Below the pieces are notes generated by a model. That model was not told where the DNA came from. It worked only from the letters and a program-made list of their open reading frames with translations, and did no database searches. 36,596 bases of DNA from Hydrogenophilus sp. (GTDB lineage Bacteria; Pseudomonadota; Gammaproteobacteria; Burkholderiales; Thiobacillaceae): NCBI GenBank assembly GCA_020692235.1, contig JAIMKU010000010.1, forward strand, positions 11,872-48,467. The letters are read 5' to 3'. The position numbers and the translations under genes were made by a program. Within the stretch, counting starts at the first letter, position 1; every line of letters starts with the position of its first letter. This document shows positions 26,864 through 36,596 of this stretch, one piece after another.

Positions 26864-27979
26864 TTATCCGCTGATGACTTCGCGCCAGTCGGCGGCGCTC
26901 AGGCCCATATCTTGCGCCAGACCATTGTGGCAGACCTGGCCGGCGGCCAGGTTAAGTCCGGCGGCGAAGCCTGGATCGGTCTCGAAGGCCGCGCCTGGAC
27001 CGCACTCCGCCAGCTTCAGAAGATAGGGCAGGGTGGCCGCTTCGAGTGCCAGGGTGCTGGTGCGGGCGACCGCGCCGGGCATGTTCGGCACGCCGTAGTG
27101 AACGACCCCTTCCTGGATGGCGAAAGGGGCCGCGTGGCTGGTCACGGTCGAGGTTTCGGCGATGCCGCCCTGGTCGATGGCGACATCGACGATGGCGGCG
27201 CCTGGTGGCATCCTGCGCACCATGGCGCGGTCGATCAGCTTGGGCGCCCGGCGACCATGGACATAGACGGCGCCGATGACCAGATCGGCCTGGGTGACCC
27301 AGGCCTCGATGGCAGCCGGGTCGGAGACGACGGTGCGGATACGACCGGGATAGCGTTGGTCGAAGGCGCGCAGCCGGCCCGAATTGCGGTCCAGCAAGGT
27401 TACTTCGGCGCCGATGCCAACGGCGATATGGGCAGCGTTGGCGCCCACCTCGCCGCCCCCGACGATCACCACTCGACCGGGCGGCACGCCCTCCACGCCG
27501 GCCAGCAATATGCCGCGACCGCCGTTTTTCATCTCCAGCGCCTGCATCCCGACCTGTAGCGCCAGGCGGCCGGCGACCCGTGACATGGGGGCGAGCAGCG
27601 GGGTGCGGCCATCGCGATCCTCCACGGTTTCAAAGGCGATGGCGGTCACGCCGCTAGCCTGCAGGGTTTGGGTCAGCTTCGGGGCGGCGGCCAGATGCAG
27701 GTAGCAGAACAGGATTTGCCCGGCACCCAGGTAAGGCGTTTCGCTGCTCTGGGGCTCCTTGACCTTGAATACCAGGTCGGTTTTGTAGACCGCCGCCGCG
27801 TCCGCCGCCAGCGTCGCGCCGGCTGACCGGTAGTCCGAGTCGGCGTAGCCGATGGCGCTGCCGGCGCCGGCTTCGACCAGGACATGATGTCCGGCATGGA
27901 CCAAAGTCGCAACCCCGGCCGGTGTCGCCGCGACCCTGTGTTCCTGGGGTTTGATTTCCTTGGGGATGCCGATGCGCAT
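26864..27979 (-). CDS. ald: Alanine dehydrogenase
   Basis: NAD-dependent interconversion of L-alanine and pyruvate plus ammonia. It is 371 residues, full length. It opens MRIGIPKEIKPQEHRVAATP, and Arg15, Lys74 and His95 (FCYLHLA) match the pyruvate-site residues. The Rossmann loop is VVIVGGGEVGANAAH. The signature VDVAIDQGG is present, and the C-terminal NMPGAVARTSTLAL is typical. The start is 26 bases after the copA stop, so the two are probably co-transcribed. Confidence 0.96.
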   Translation of the reverse strand: MRIGIPKEIKPQEHRVAATPAGVATLVHAGHHVLVEAGAGSAIGYADSDYRSAGATLAADAAAVYKTDLVFKVKEPQSSETPYLGAGQILFCYLHLAAAPKLTQTLQASGVTAIAFETVEDRDGRTPLLAPMSRVAGRLALQVGMQALEMKNGGRGILLAGVEGVPPGRVVIVGGGEVGANAAHIAVGIGAEVTLLDRNSGRLRAFDQRYPGRIRTVVSDPAAIEAWVTQADLVIGAVYVHGRRAPKLIDRAMVRRMPPGAAIVDVAIDQGGIAETSTVTSHAAPFAIQEGVVHYGVPNMPGAVARTSTLALEAATLPYLLKLAECGPGAAFETDPGFAAGLNLAAGQVCHNGLAQDMGLSAADWREVISG

Positions 27980-28005
27980 GGCGATGTCCGATTTAAGCGA
28001 TGGAC

Positions 28006-30171
<2,166 letters not shown>

Positions 30172-30228
30172 GGCTAAGTGACCGAATGGGCGTCGATCGG
30201 CTCAGGATAGCCCGATCGCCTCGGTCCG

Positions 30229-30600
30229 TCAGGCGGGTCGGGAAACACGCCCCCGCGCCTTGGCCTTCCAGTCGCCCAGCCATGGGCGCAATTGGTCGAG
30301 CGGAAGTGGTTTGGAGATCAGATAACCCTGGCTGATGTCGCAGCCCTCGGCGCCCAGGAATTGCATCTGCTCGTCGGTTTCCACGCCTTCGGCTATGACT
30401 TTCAGGTCCAGTGTGTGACTCATGGTGACGATGGCCTGGACGATGGTGCAGTCTTCCTTGTCATCGGGCGTATCGCGCACGAAACTGCGGTCTATCTTGA
30501 TGAAGTTGACTGGCAGTTGCTTCAGGTAGGACAGCGAAGAATAGCCGGTACCGAAGTCGTCGACAGTGAATCCCTGCCAGAGCGCCGCCGGCACCGACAA
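30229..30600 (-). pseudogene. EAL-domain (c-di-GMP phosphodiesterase) C-terminal remnant
   Basis: About 115 residues of an EAL domain from FTVDDFGTGYSSLSYLKQLP and FIKIDRSFV through VIAEGVETDEQMQFL to GYLISKPLP. The first half of the domain, including the EAL motif itself, is missing. Upstream of about 30570 the frame no longer looks like EAL sequence. The DDFGTGYS loop and the GVE glutamate survive, but an EAL enzyme needs the missing part. It is a remnant left by a deletion whose edge lies near 30570-30600. Confidence 0.8.
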
Positions 30601-30943
30601 GTCAGCGTCGCGTAATGGCCCCAGGCTAAAAAAACATAATGCCGATGGCCGCGCTCCAGGCGATAACGGCGGCCCCGGATATAGCGGCGCAGCAACAGGC
30701 GGTCATCGGCCTTGCGCGGCGCGAGTGGGCCATGCTCGACGGTTTTTTGTATCGAGGAAGGTAGGGTGGTCAATTGCACTGCTTTGGACATGCCAGACCC
30801 AACGGCCTTTTTGAACGCTATGCGTCGATTAACGGGTCCGTTCGGATTTTCTTTAGTTTTTTTTTGCCAACCACGGCGATCTGGCACCGCCGCCATGCGC
30901 CATTGTCCATGCGGCAAGGACAGTGGCGCGGTTTGGTCGTGGC
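30601..30943. other. Gene-poor junction between the EAL remnant and hupE
   Basis: No convincing gene. A minus-strand frame, 30522-30791 (89 codons, MSKAVQLTTLPSSIQ...), has an Arg-rich middle but runs out of frame into the EAL remnant. It may be the stump of a second broken gene. A run of nine T lies at 30857-30865. A hairpin GCCATTGTCC/GGACAGTGGC (30899-30927, one mismatch) sits just after the hupE stop and could end that transcript. Confidence 0.4.
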
Positions 30944-31549
30944 TCAACCCGCCGCCAGGCGCGCCAGCAGGACAGCCCCGAATACAGCCACGCCGCCGCC
31001 CAGCAGCCGGGCTGGCCAAGGCGTGCGCGATTTGAGCGTTAGACCGACGCCGATCCCCGATAGATGCAGCAGTATGGTGCCGGCCAGAACCCCGGCCAGG
31101 GCCGCGGCGAACACCGTCGCGGCAGCCAGTTCGGCACCATGGGCGATGCCATGAAACAGCGCGAATGCGCCAATAAGCAGGGCACCGGCCGGACCGGTTA
31201 GATGAACGCGAGCCGCAACCAGCAGGCCGATAATCAGTAACGAGGCGGCAATGGCCGGCTCCACGCCCGGCAGGACCAGGCCGGCGGCGCCAAGCAGGGC
31301 GCCGCCGGCCAACATGGCGGCGAATGCGGCCGGCGCCAGCCAGACGCGCCGCGCCGTCATGGCGCTCCAGACGCCGACCGCAACCATGGCGCAGAGGTGA
31401 TCGAGGCCGCTGAACGGGTGCTGGATGCCGGCCAGAAAACCGCTGCCATGGTGCAAACCGGCATCGTTGCCGATATGGGCCAGGGCAACGCCCGGTGCGG
31501 CGGCGCAAGCGACGGTGGCAATAATCTTGAGCAAGGAACGCGGGGTCAT
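30944..31549 (-). CDS. hupE: HupE/UreJ-family permease
   Basis: A membrane protein of 201 residues from ATG 31549 (GGAG eight bases upstream). A signal peptide (to about ALA-HIG, residue 24) is followed by the metal-binding motif HPFSGLDHLCAMVAVGVW and about six helices. FALFHGIAHGAEL repeats the His-rich signature. The family imports nickel or cobalt. No hydrogenase or urease genes are nearby, so the metal is open. The longer frame to 31924 would run into the helicase gene. Confidence 0.9.
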   Translation of the reverse strand: MTPRSLLKIIATVACAAAPGVALAHIGNDAGLHHGSGFLAGIQHPFSGLDHLCAMVAVGVWSAMTARRVWLAPAAFAAMLAGGALLGAAGLVLPGVEPAIAASLLIIGLLVAARVHLTGPAGALLIGAFALFHGIAHGAELAAATVFAAALAGVLAGTILLHLSGIGVGLTLKSRTPWPARLLGGGVAVFGAVLLARLAAG

Positions 31550-31706
31550 GAGCTGGTCTCCGATTATGTATCGCCAAGGAGGCGCCGACTTACTCGTTTT
31601 TTCGCTCCCGCCCCGACTACCACCTTTGCGGCTATGACGAATAAATCGGCTATTGCCTAACGTTCTTAAGCTAGCACAGACTATCGCCGCTTGCCAACGG
31701 CCGTTA

Positions 31707-33071
31707 TCAGCGGTGGCGGCCACCTGAATGATGACTGCCGGCCGGCCGTCCGCCGGCCACCTCGCCGCCCGGCCGTGCCTTGGGCTTGGCCTGGGCAGGA
31801 CGGGCCGCGGCCGGACTACCGGCCGGCCGTGCCGCGCTGTTGGCGGACCTGGGCTGGCCGCGGCCGCGCTGTCCGCCCGGATGATGGCCTGGGCTGCGCA
31901 ACTGGATGGGTTGCGCCCTGGCATTGGGGTCCGGCTCGAATCCCGTGACGGCCTCTCTAGGCAAGCTGCGCTTAATCAAGCGCTCGATGCCCTTCAGATA
32001 ATCCAGCTCGTCCACGCAGACCAGCGAGATGGCCTCGCCCTCCGCTCCGGCGCGGCCGGTACGGCCGATGCGGTGGATATAGTCTTCGGCAATGTTGGGC
32101 AACTCGTAATTGACCACGTGCGGCAATTCGCTGATGTCGATACCGCGGGAGGCGATGTCGGTCGCGACCAGCACTTGCAGCTTGCCGGTCTTGAATTCCG
32201 ACAGGGCGCGGGTGCGCGCGCTCTGACTCTTGTTGCTATGGATGGCCAGGGCGGCGATGCCGTCCTTGCCGAGTTGTTCCACCAGACGGTTGGCGCCATG
32301 TTTGGTGCGGGTGAATACCAGCACCTGGTACCACTGGCGGGTCTTTATCAGGTGGCTGAGAACCTGATACTTTTGCTCCCGGTTCACTTCATAAACCTTT
32401 TGCGAGATGTTGTCGGCGGTGGCGTTGCGGCGCGCCACCTCGATCAACGCCGGTTTGTTCAGAAGGCCATCGGCCAGGGTCTTGATCTCGTCGGAGAAAG
32501 TGGCCGAGAACAGCAGGCTTTGCCGTTGCCTGGGCAGCAGCGCCAGTATCTTCTTGATGTCCTTGATGAAGCCCATGTCGAGCATCCGGTCGGCCTCATC
32601 GAGGACCAGAATCTGGACCTGGGACAGGTCGAGGGTCTTTTGCTGCACATGATCGAGTAGCCGGCCCGGCGTCGCCACCAGGATATCCACTCGACTCTTC
32701 AGCCGCTGGATTTGCGGGTTGATGCTGACGCCGCCGAATATGGCCATGGAATTTAGTTTGGTGTGCTTGCCATAGGTGCGTACCGATTCTTCGACCTGGG
32801 CCGCCAGTTCGCGGGTCGGGGTCAGGATCAGGGTGCGGATGGGCGCCCGGCCGGCGCTGGGGCCTTTGGCGTCCTTGTCGGTCAGTTGTTGCAGAATGGG
32901 CAGGACAAAACCGGCGGTCTTGCCGGTGCCGGTTTGCGCGCTGGCCATCAGGTCGCCGCCCGAGAGTACGGCGGGGATGGCCTGGGCCTGGATGGGGGTG
33001 GGGGTGATATAGCCGTATTCGGTAACGGCGCGAACGATTTCTTCGGCCAGGCCGAGATCGGAAAACTTCAT
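31707..33071 (-). CDS. rhlE: DEAD-box RNA helicase, RhlE type
   Basis: An RNA helicase for ribosome assembly or RNA turnover, 454 residues from ATG 33071 (GGAG upstream). The Q motif [14 protein letters not shown] and TPIQAQAIP is followed by [31 protein letters not shown], and the C-terminal-lobe motifs [11 protein letters not shown] and [10 protein letters not shown]. The tail after about residue 385 is a low-complexity Gly/Pro/Arg/Ala/His-rich extension likely to bind RNA. Its neighbour cspA, also an RNA chaperone gene, points to cold adaptation. Confidence 0.95.
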   Translation of the reverse strand: MKFSDLGLAEEIVRAVTEYGYITPTPIQAQAIPAVLSGGDLMASAQTGTGKTAGFVLPILQQLTDKDAKGPSAGRAPIRTLILTPTRELAAQVEESVRTYGKHTKLNSMAIFGGVSINPQIQRLKSRVDILVATPGRLLDHVQQKTLDLSQVQILVLDEADRMLDMGFIKDIKKILALLPRQRQSLLFSATFSDEIKTLADGLLNKPALIEVARRNATADNISQKVYEVNREQKYQVLSHLIKTRQWYQVLVFTRTKHGANRLVEQLGKDGIAALAIHSNKSQSARTRALSEFKTGKLQVLVATDIASRGIDISELPHVVNYELPNIAEDYIHRIGRTGRAGAEGEAISLVCVDELDYLKGIERLIKRSLPREAVTGFEPDPNARAQPIQLRSPGHHPGGQRGRGQPRSANSAARPAGSPAAARPAQAKPKARPGGEVAGGRPAGSHHSGGRHR

Positions 33072-33210
33072 GGAAACTCCGGAAGGGGTATCGGCCAGTC
33101 GCCGCGAACGGGCGCCAGTCATAGGCAGATGCAAAGGGATATTAAAGCCAACACGGCGCGACTGGGAGACTGGAACAGGTCGCGGGCGCATCATAACAGA
33201 GATGGAAACA

Positions 33211-33235
33211 AAAAGGCCGCGCGAATCGCGCGGCC
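33211..33235 (-). terminator. Intrinsic terminator of cspA
   Basis: GGCCGCGCG and CGCGCGGCC form a perfect 9-bp stem with a three-base loop, followed on the minus strand by TTTTTG. It lies 22 bases after the cspA stop. Confidence 0.85.
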
Positions 33236-33256
33236 CTTGCCGAACGCTATGCAGCC

Positions 33257-33460
33257 TTATTGGGGCTGGATATTGGCGGCTTGCTTGCCCTTGGGGCCAT
33301 CCTTGATGTCGAAGGTGACGCGCTGGGCTTCTTTCAGGGTTTTGAAACCCTTGCCTTGAATCTCGGAGAAGTGGGCGAACAGATCATCGCCGCCTTCGTC
33401 GGGGGTGATGAAGCCGAAACCTTTGGAGTCGTTGAACCACTTGACGGTACCAGAAGCCAT
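33257..33460 (-). CDS. cspA: Cold-shock protein
   Basis: A 67-residue single OB-fold RNA chaperone. RNP1 is KGFGFI (residues 13-18), and RNP2 is DLFAHFS. It opens [16 protein letters not shown] as normal. AAGGAA stands eight bases before the ATG. A long leader (about 145 bases) is indicated by the candidate promoter, as in E. coli cspA. A terminator-like hairpin interrupts that leader. Confidence 0.97.
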   Translation of the reverse strand: MASGTVKWFNDSKGFGFITPDEGGDDLFAHFSEIQGKGFKTLKEAQRVTFDIKDGPKGKQAANIQPQ

Positions 33461-33480
33461 TTATACATTCCTTTTGCGAA

Positions 33481-33507
33481 AAATTAAAAACCTGGGCACA
33501 TACCCAG
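33481..33507 (-). promoter_or_regulatory. Terminator-like hairpin in the cspA leader
   Basis: On the minus strand CTGGG and CCCAG form a stem around TATGTG, followed by GTTTTTAATTTTT. It ends about 20 bases before the cspA start, too close for a promoter after it, so cspA transcription must read through. It could be an attenuator or thermosensitive switch, or the end of the upstream protease transcript. The stem is only five pairs. Confidence 0.45.
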
Positions 33508-33612
33508 TAGGGGCGGGCGACCAAGAATGTAGGAAAGATACCGAAGCGGCCAAAACCACCTTGCCGTTACTGAGAAACTTGAAACTACACTACCTGTATC
33601 GACTGCCCGCGC

Positions 33613-33641
33613 ACGATACGACATCCTGCCCGGCTGTGCAA
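33613..33641 (-). promoter_or_regulatory. Candidate cspA promoter
   Basis: Minus-strand TTGCAC (33636-33641) and TATCGT (33613-33618) are 17 bases apart. A start near 33605 would give a leader of about 145 bases. Matches to consensus are three and four of six, so this is weak. Confidence 0.3.
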
Positions 33642-33692
33642 ACACTTGTTGTTGCCTCCGATGCGTGTCGTTGCGACTGATGCGGATTAGCC

Positions 33693-34490
33693 TCATCGCC
33701 GATTCGCCGCCTGGTACAAGGGCATGACCTTGGGCATCAGGGCGGCGAGTTCCTGCTTGCGATTTTTTGGCGCTGGATGGGTGGACAGGAATTGCGGTAT
33801 ACCGGCGCCGCCCTGGGCCGACATCTTGTCCCATAGGCCAAGCGCCGCCTGGGGGTCGTAGCCGGCGCGGGCGGCCAGTTCCAGGCCGAAGACATCGGCC
33901 TCGGATTCCATCTTGCGCGAGAACGGCAGCTCCAGGGCCAGTTGCTGGGCCAGCCCGGCTATCTGCATCGTGGTCTTGCCGGCGCCGAGCGCGGCCCCGC
34001 CCAGCGACACCACCGCACCGGCGAGTTGTTGCTCGGAGATTTTTTCACGGGTGTGTTCGCGCAGTGCATGGGCCATCTCGTGGCCCATCACCACGGCGAT
34101 CTCATCGTCGTTCAATTTGAGTTGCCGGATCAGACCGGTGTAAACAGTGACCTTGCCGCCCGCCATGACATGGGCATTGACCTCGGGCGCGTCGATCAGA
34201 ACCAACTCCCATGGCCAATCAATGGCGTCCTTGCGCAATGCCGCGCTATGCGGAACCAGCCGGCGCATGATGGCCTCGACCCTGACGAACTCCGGCCCGC
34301 TGGTGACCAGCCGATGTTTCGAGCGGGCGTCGTCGTTCTGCTTGGCGAAGTAGTCCAGCGACATCCGGTTGACCTCGGCGACCGGCACGATGAGCAACTG
34401 TGAGCGATTCTTGCCGGCGATGTTGGCGGTGGTGGTCGTGGCGCAGCCGCCGATCAGCAGCAGGCTCAGCAATAAAAATCCGATCTTCAT
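33693..34490 (-). CDS. M48-family lipoprotein metalloprotease (LoiP-like)
   Basis: A periplasmic, lipid-anchored zinc protease for quality control of envelope proteins. It is 265 residues. A lipoprotein signal ends in LIGGC (Cys16). The HEXXH site is HEMAH at 137-141, and the third ligand is in MESEADVFGLELAARAGYDP. The C-terminal motif STHPAPKNRKQEL is typical of the YggG/LoiP group. GGAG lies upstream of ATG 34490. It faces the cspA leader downstream. Confidence 0.93.
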   Translation of the reverse strand: MKIGFLLLSLLLIGGCATTTTANIAGKNRSQLLIVPVAEVNRMSLDYFAKQNDDARSKHRLVTSGPEFVRVEAIMRRLVPHSAALRKDAIDWPWELVLIDAPEVNAHVMAGGKVTVYTGLIRQLKLNDDEIAVVMGHEMAHALREHTREKISEQQLAGAVVSLGGAALGAGKTTMQIAGLAQQLALELPFSRKMESEADVFGLELAARAGYDPQAALGLWDKMSAQGGAGIPQFLSTHPAPKNRKQELAALMPKVMPLYQAANRR

Positions 34491-34630
34491 GGCGTACTCC
34501 GAAACCGTTCGACGATGGCGAATACTAATCTCGGCGCCGACGTTTGACCCTGGTAAATCCGATCCGGATTGGGCCGCGATATGCCATCGACGCGACTGTC
34601 AACGCGTGGTCAATGGACGATAATCCGGGC

Positions 34631-35167
34631 ATGAATGTCTTTATTCTAAACACCGGCCGCTGCGGTTCGACCACCTTCATCGAGGCCTGCCGGCATATCG
34701 TCAACTTCAGCGCGGGGCACGAGACCCGCATCCGGCTGATCGGCCCGCAGCGGCTCGCCTATCCCGACCGCCATATCGAGGCCGATAACCGGCTCTCCTG
34801 GCTACTCGGCCGGCTCGACCGGAGCTATGGCGACGCGGCCTACTACGTACACCTGCGCCGCGAACGGGAGACCGCCGCCGCCAGCTTCGCTCGGCGCGCA
34901 CAGTTCGGCATCATGAAGGCCTATCGGCAGGGGATACTGCTCGAAGGCGAGGCCGGCCAGACGGCCCATGACATCGCCTACGACTACCTCGATAGCGTCG
35001 AGGCCAATATCGCCCTGTTCCTGAAAGACAAGCACAACCAGATGGCCTTCAGCCTCGAAAATGCCAAGGACGATTTTCGATCTTTCTGGCGCTGGATCGG
35101 CGCCCAGGGTGATCTGGATGCCGCCCTGGCGGCGTGGGATAGTCGCTATAACGCCTCGGCGGAGTGA
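34631..35167 (+). CDS. Small sulfotransferase-like protein
   Basis: About 178 residues from ATG 34631; ATG 34613 is an alternative and an upstream frame extends to 34544. The opening MNVFILNTGRCGSTTFIEA fits the 5'-phosphosulfate loop of sulfotransferases, and YYVHLRRERETAAASFARR resembles the 3'-phosphate motif (Arg then Ser). Members move sulfate from PAPS to a carbohydrate or small molecule. It is shorter than most of the family (250-300 residues). It converges with a methyltransferase gene seven bases away. Confidence 0.75.
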   Translation: MNVFILNTGRCGSTTFIEACRHIVNFSAGHETRIRLIGPQRLAYPDRHIEADNRLSWLLGRLDRSYGDAAYYVHLRRERETAAASFARRAQFGIMKAYRQGILLEGEAGQTAHDIAYDYLDSVEANIALFLKDKHNQMAFSLENAKDDFRSFWRWIGAQGDLDAALAAWDSRYNASAE

Positions 35168-35173
35168 ACGCCA

Positions 35174-35842
35174 CTACGGTTGTTTGCGCCGGGGCCACAC
35201 TATCGAACAACCCCGCTCAGCGGCGACGTACTCGTGTTTGATGCCTAGAAATTCGGCCTGCCATAGCGCGACGATCTCCCGCTCGTCCGGCCGGGCCGCG
35301 TCGTCCATAAACACGACACAGTCGTCGGCCAGCCGGTCGAACAGCAGCGGCAGCGCCGGATAGCGCGAATGGCGCTGGATAAAACCGGGCGGCCCGTCGA
35401 TGACCAGCATGTCGATGCTCCGGACGGGTAGGTCAGCCATCGCATACCATCGATACGCCTGGCCAGCGATCAGGTATTCGGTCAGCGGCGCATCGATGAC
35501 GGTGGCATGGCCCCGAAGCCCATAACGTTCGATTTCGCCGCGTGTTTTTGCCGCAAATTCAGCGCCGTTTTCCAGGCTGAACATCTCGCCTCGTTCATTC
35601 ATCGCGCAACAGCGGGCCAGCATCAACGTTGTCAAGCCGCTGCCGCACTCGACGATAGTGGTTGGCTTGGCCGCCAGGGCATATTCGACGATCGGCTTGA
35701 GAAAGTCGGGCGCGGCCGACCAGTCGCGATCATAGGCCAGCCCCTGGCGCAGTCCCAGCCGCTCGCCCAAGGCGATGATGGCCGCCTCTCGTTCCCCGTC
35801 GCCAGGCGACCGCAGACTGCTGGCCAAATAGTTGACACTCAT
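35174..35842 (-). CDS. Class I SAM-dependent methyltransferase
   Basis: A 222-residue protein from ATG 35842, preceded by GGGAAGG; an in-frame ATG at 35854 is less likely. Motif I is TTIVECGSGLTTLMLA, the acidic residue is in MFSLENGAEF, and the later motif is DMLVIDGPPGF, with FMDDAARPDE after it. It resembles the Methyltransf_24 type. The substrate is unknown. Its proximity to the sulfotransferase-like gene suggests a shared small-molecule or glycan pathway, but this is inferred. The CRISPR array lies just upstream on the same strand. Confidence 0.85.
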   Translation of the reverse strand: MSVNYLASSLRSPGDGEREAAIIALGERLGLRQGLAYDRDWSAAPDFLKPIVEYALAAKPTTIVECGSGLTTLMLARCCAMNERGEMFSLENGAEFAAKTRGEIERYGLRGHATVIDAPLTEYLIAGQAYRWYAMADLPVRSIDMLVIDGPPGFIQRHSRYPALPLLFDRLADDCVVFMDDAARPDEREIVALWQAEFLGIKHEYVAAERGCSIVWPRRKQP

Positions 35843-35922
35843 AGACCTTCCCATTCAACCGACAAACCCCGGATCAAGCTATCGCCATGCGGGTCCATTA
35901 CGCTACCACCGTAGCCGACCCG

Positions 35923-35945
35923 CCAGGCGCAATATTATCGCCTGG
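35923..35945. repeat. Hairpin between the array end and the methyltransferase
   Basis: CCAGGCG and CGCCTGG form a 7-bp stem around an AT-rich loop, immediately beyond the last CRISPR repeat. No T-run follows on either strand, so it is not a standard terminator. Confidence 0.35.
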
Positions 35946-35948
35946 TAT

Positions 35949-36596
35949 TACTCCAATCCCCGGCCGTGAGGCCGGGCGATGCTTTTCGGAGTGTCGGAGA
36001 GATACACAGCCATGGAAGTTTCAATCCGCGCCCGGCCGTGAGGCCGGGCGATGCTCCTTGCTCACGGCTAGTGCGCCCAGCTCAATGAGTTTCAATCCGC
36101 GCCCGGCCGTGAGGCCGGGCGATGCCTCTGGCCTGCTGAAATGAGAAAGCCGCACCTGCTGGTTTCAATCCGCGCCCGGCCGTGAGGCCGGGCGATGCAC
36201 GACGAGCGCCAGCACACCATCACCACTACTGTTGTTTCAATCCGCGCCCGGCCGTGAGGCCGGGCGATGCGTATTGGCCATAAGATAAATGTACGGCTGA
36301 TTGTTGTTTCAATCCGCGCCCGGCCGTGAGGCCGGGCGATGCTCCAGAAACTTTCTGGATACCATCTTTGATGGCATAGTTTCAATCCGCGCCCGGCCGT
36401 GAGGCCGGGCGATGCCCAGCGAGCAAACGCATGTCGTCGCGTCCAGCAAGTTTCAATCCGCGCCCGGCCGTGAGGCCGGGCGATGCCCAGCGAGCAAACG
36501 CATGTCGTCGCGTCCAGCAAGTTTCAATCCGCGCCCGGCCGTGAGGCCGGGCGATGCCCAGCGAGCAAACGCATGTCGTCGCGTCCAGCAAGTTTC
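35949..36596 (-). CRISPR. CRISPR array, 37-bp repeat, right side open
   Basis: Eight full identical 37-bp repeats start at 36018, 36089, 36162, 36234, 36306, 36379, 36450 and 36521. A ninth begins at 36592 and is cut by the edge. A degenerate repeat ends at 35982. The plus-strand repeat runs from GTTTCAATCC to GGCGATGC with a 9-bp stem CGCCCGGCC/GGCCGGGCG and loop GTGA. Spacers are 34-36 bases. Read on the minus strand the repeat ends in ATTGAAAC, the usual crRNA handle, and the degenerate repeat is then at the far end from the leader. Both points place the leader right of the window. No cas gene is present; a type I or III system is possible. Confidence 0.97.

Noticed and set aside
30626-30706. 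26-codon hydrophobic ORF MTACCCAAISGAAVIAW...
   Set aside because: No ribosome site, no family, inside a disrupted region.
31550-31706. Possible riboswitch in the hupE leader
   Set aside because: No conserved fold or known motif visible; only ordinary leader sequence.
31550-31924. N-terminal extension of hupE to 31924
   Set aside because: It would overlap the helicase gene end; the ATG at 31549 has GGAG and a signal peptide.
36092-36520. Minus-strand frame with a repeated IARPHGRARIET motif
   Set aside because: It is translation of CRISPR repeats, not a protein.

Overview
The window is GC-rich, gene-dense DNA from a proteobacterium. Beta- or gammaproteobacteria fit best: it carries an rnfABCDGE-nth operon, SrkA, RlmJ, a DUF1841 protein, and a small helix-turn-helix protein of a kind I associate with betaproteobacteria. 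I cannot name the genus. Most genes lie on the minus strand.

Layout. 1-9.6 kb is housekeeping and small accessory genes: a partial SAM methyltransferase directly downstream of metG, a broken UMF1-type transporter, an ATP-grasp-like fragment coupled to srkA, a divergent GTP cyclohydrolase I homologue, a membrane methyltransferase after rlmJ, two small envelope proteins, and msrB interrupted by an in-frame amber codon downstream of lysS. 9.6-11.9 kb holds lysS, a divergent tRNA-Lys(CTT) with its terminator, a 168-bp fold-back MITE-like element, and a small HTH gene. 11.9-19.2 kb is one minus-strand operon, rnfA-B-C-D-G-E-nth-FIST-DUF1841, with mostly overlapping start and stop codons and a candidate promoter at 19211-19239.

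19.3-26.6 kb is a defence island. A minus-strand operon reads mntA-hepT (MNT/HEPN toxin-antitoxin), a DUF2130 coiled-coil protein with a nuclease-like motif, type III Mod, a zeta-toxin-like kinase, and a small partner protein. Several junctions are ATGA overlaps. The type III Res gene follows as a separate minus-strand unit and is split by a frameshift just before its nuclease domain. A small plus-strand gene between the two units carries a Fic-antitoxin-like motif. A 28-bp copy of a mod segment and a perfect palindrome lie upstream of the operon.

26.9-36.6 kb holds alanine dehydrogenase, a copper P-type ATPase, a truncated EAL-domain remnant, a HupE/UreJ-type permease, a RhlE-type RNA helicase, and a cold-shock protein whose leader contains a terminator-like hairpin. 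A LoiP-like lipoprotein protease, a small sulfotransferase-like protein and a methyltransferase follow. The window ends in a CRISPR array with a 37-bp repeat. Its last three spacers are identical, and its repeat orientation and degenerate end repeat place the leader beyond the right edge. No cas genes are in the window.

Several genes are broken by single-base events (the UMF1 transporter, the PKD-like secreted protein, msrB and res). Either this genome is losing genes or the assembly contains indel errors. Two of the four events lie in T-rich runs.
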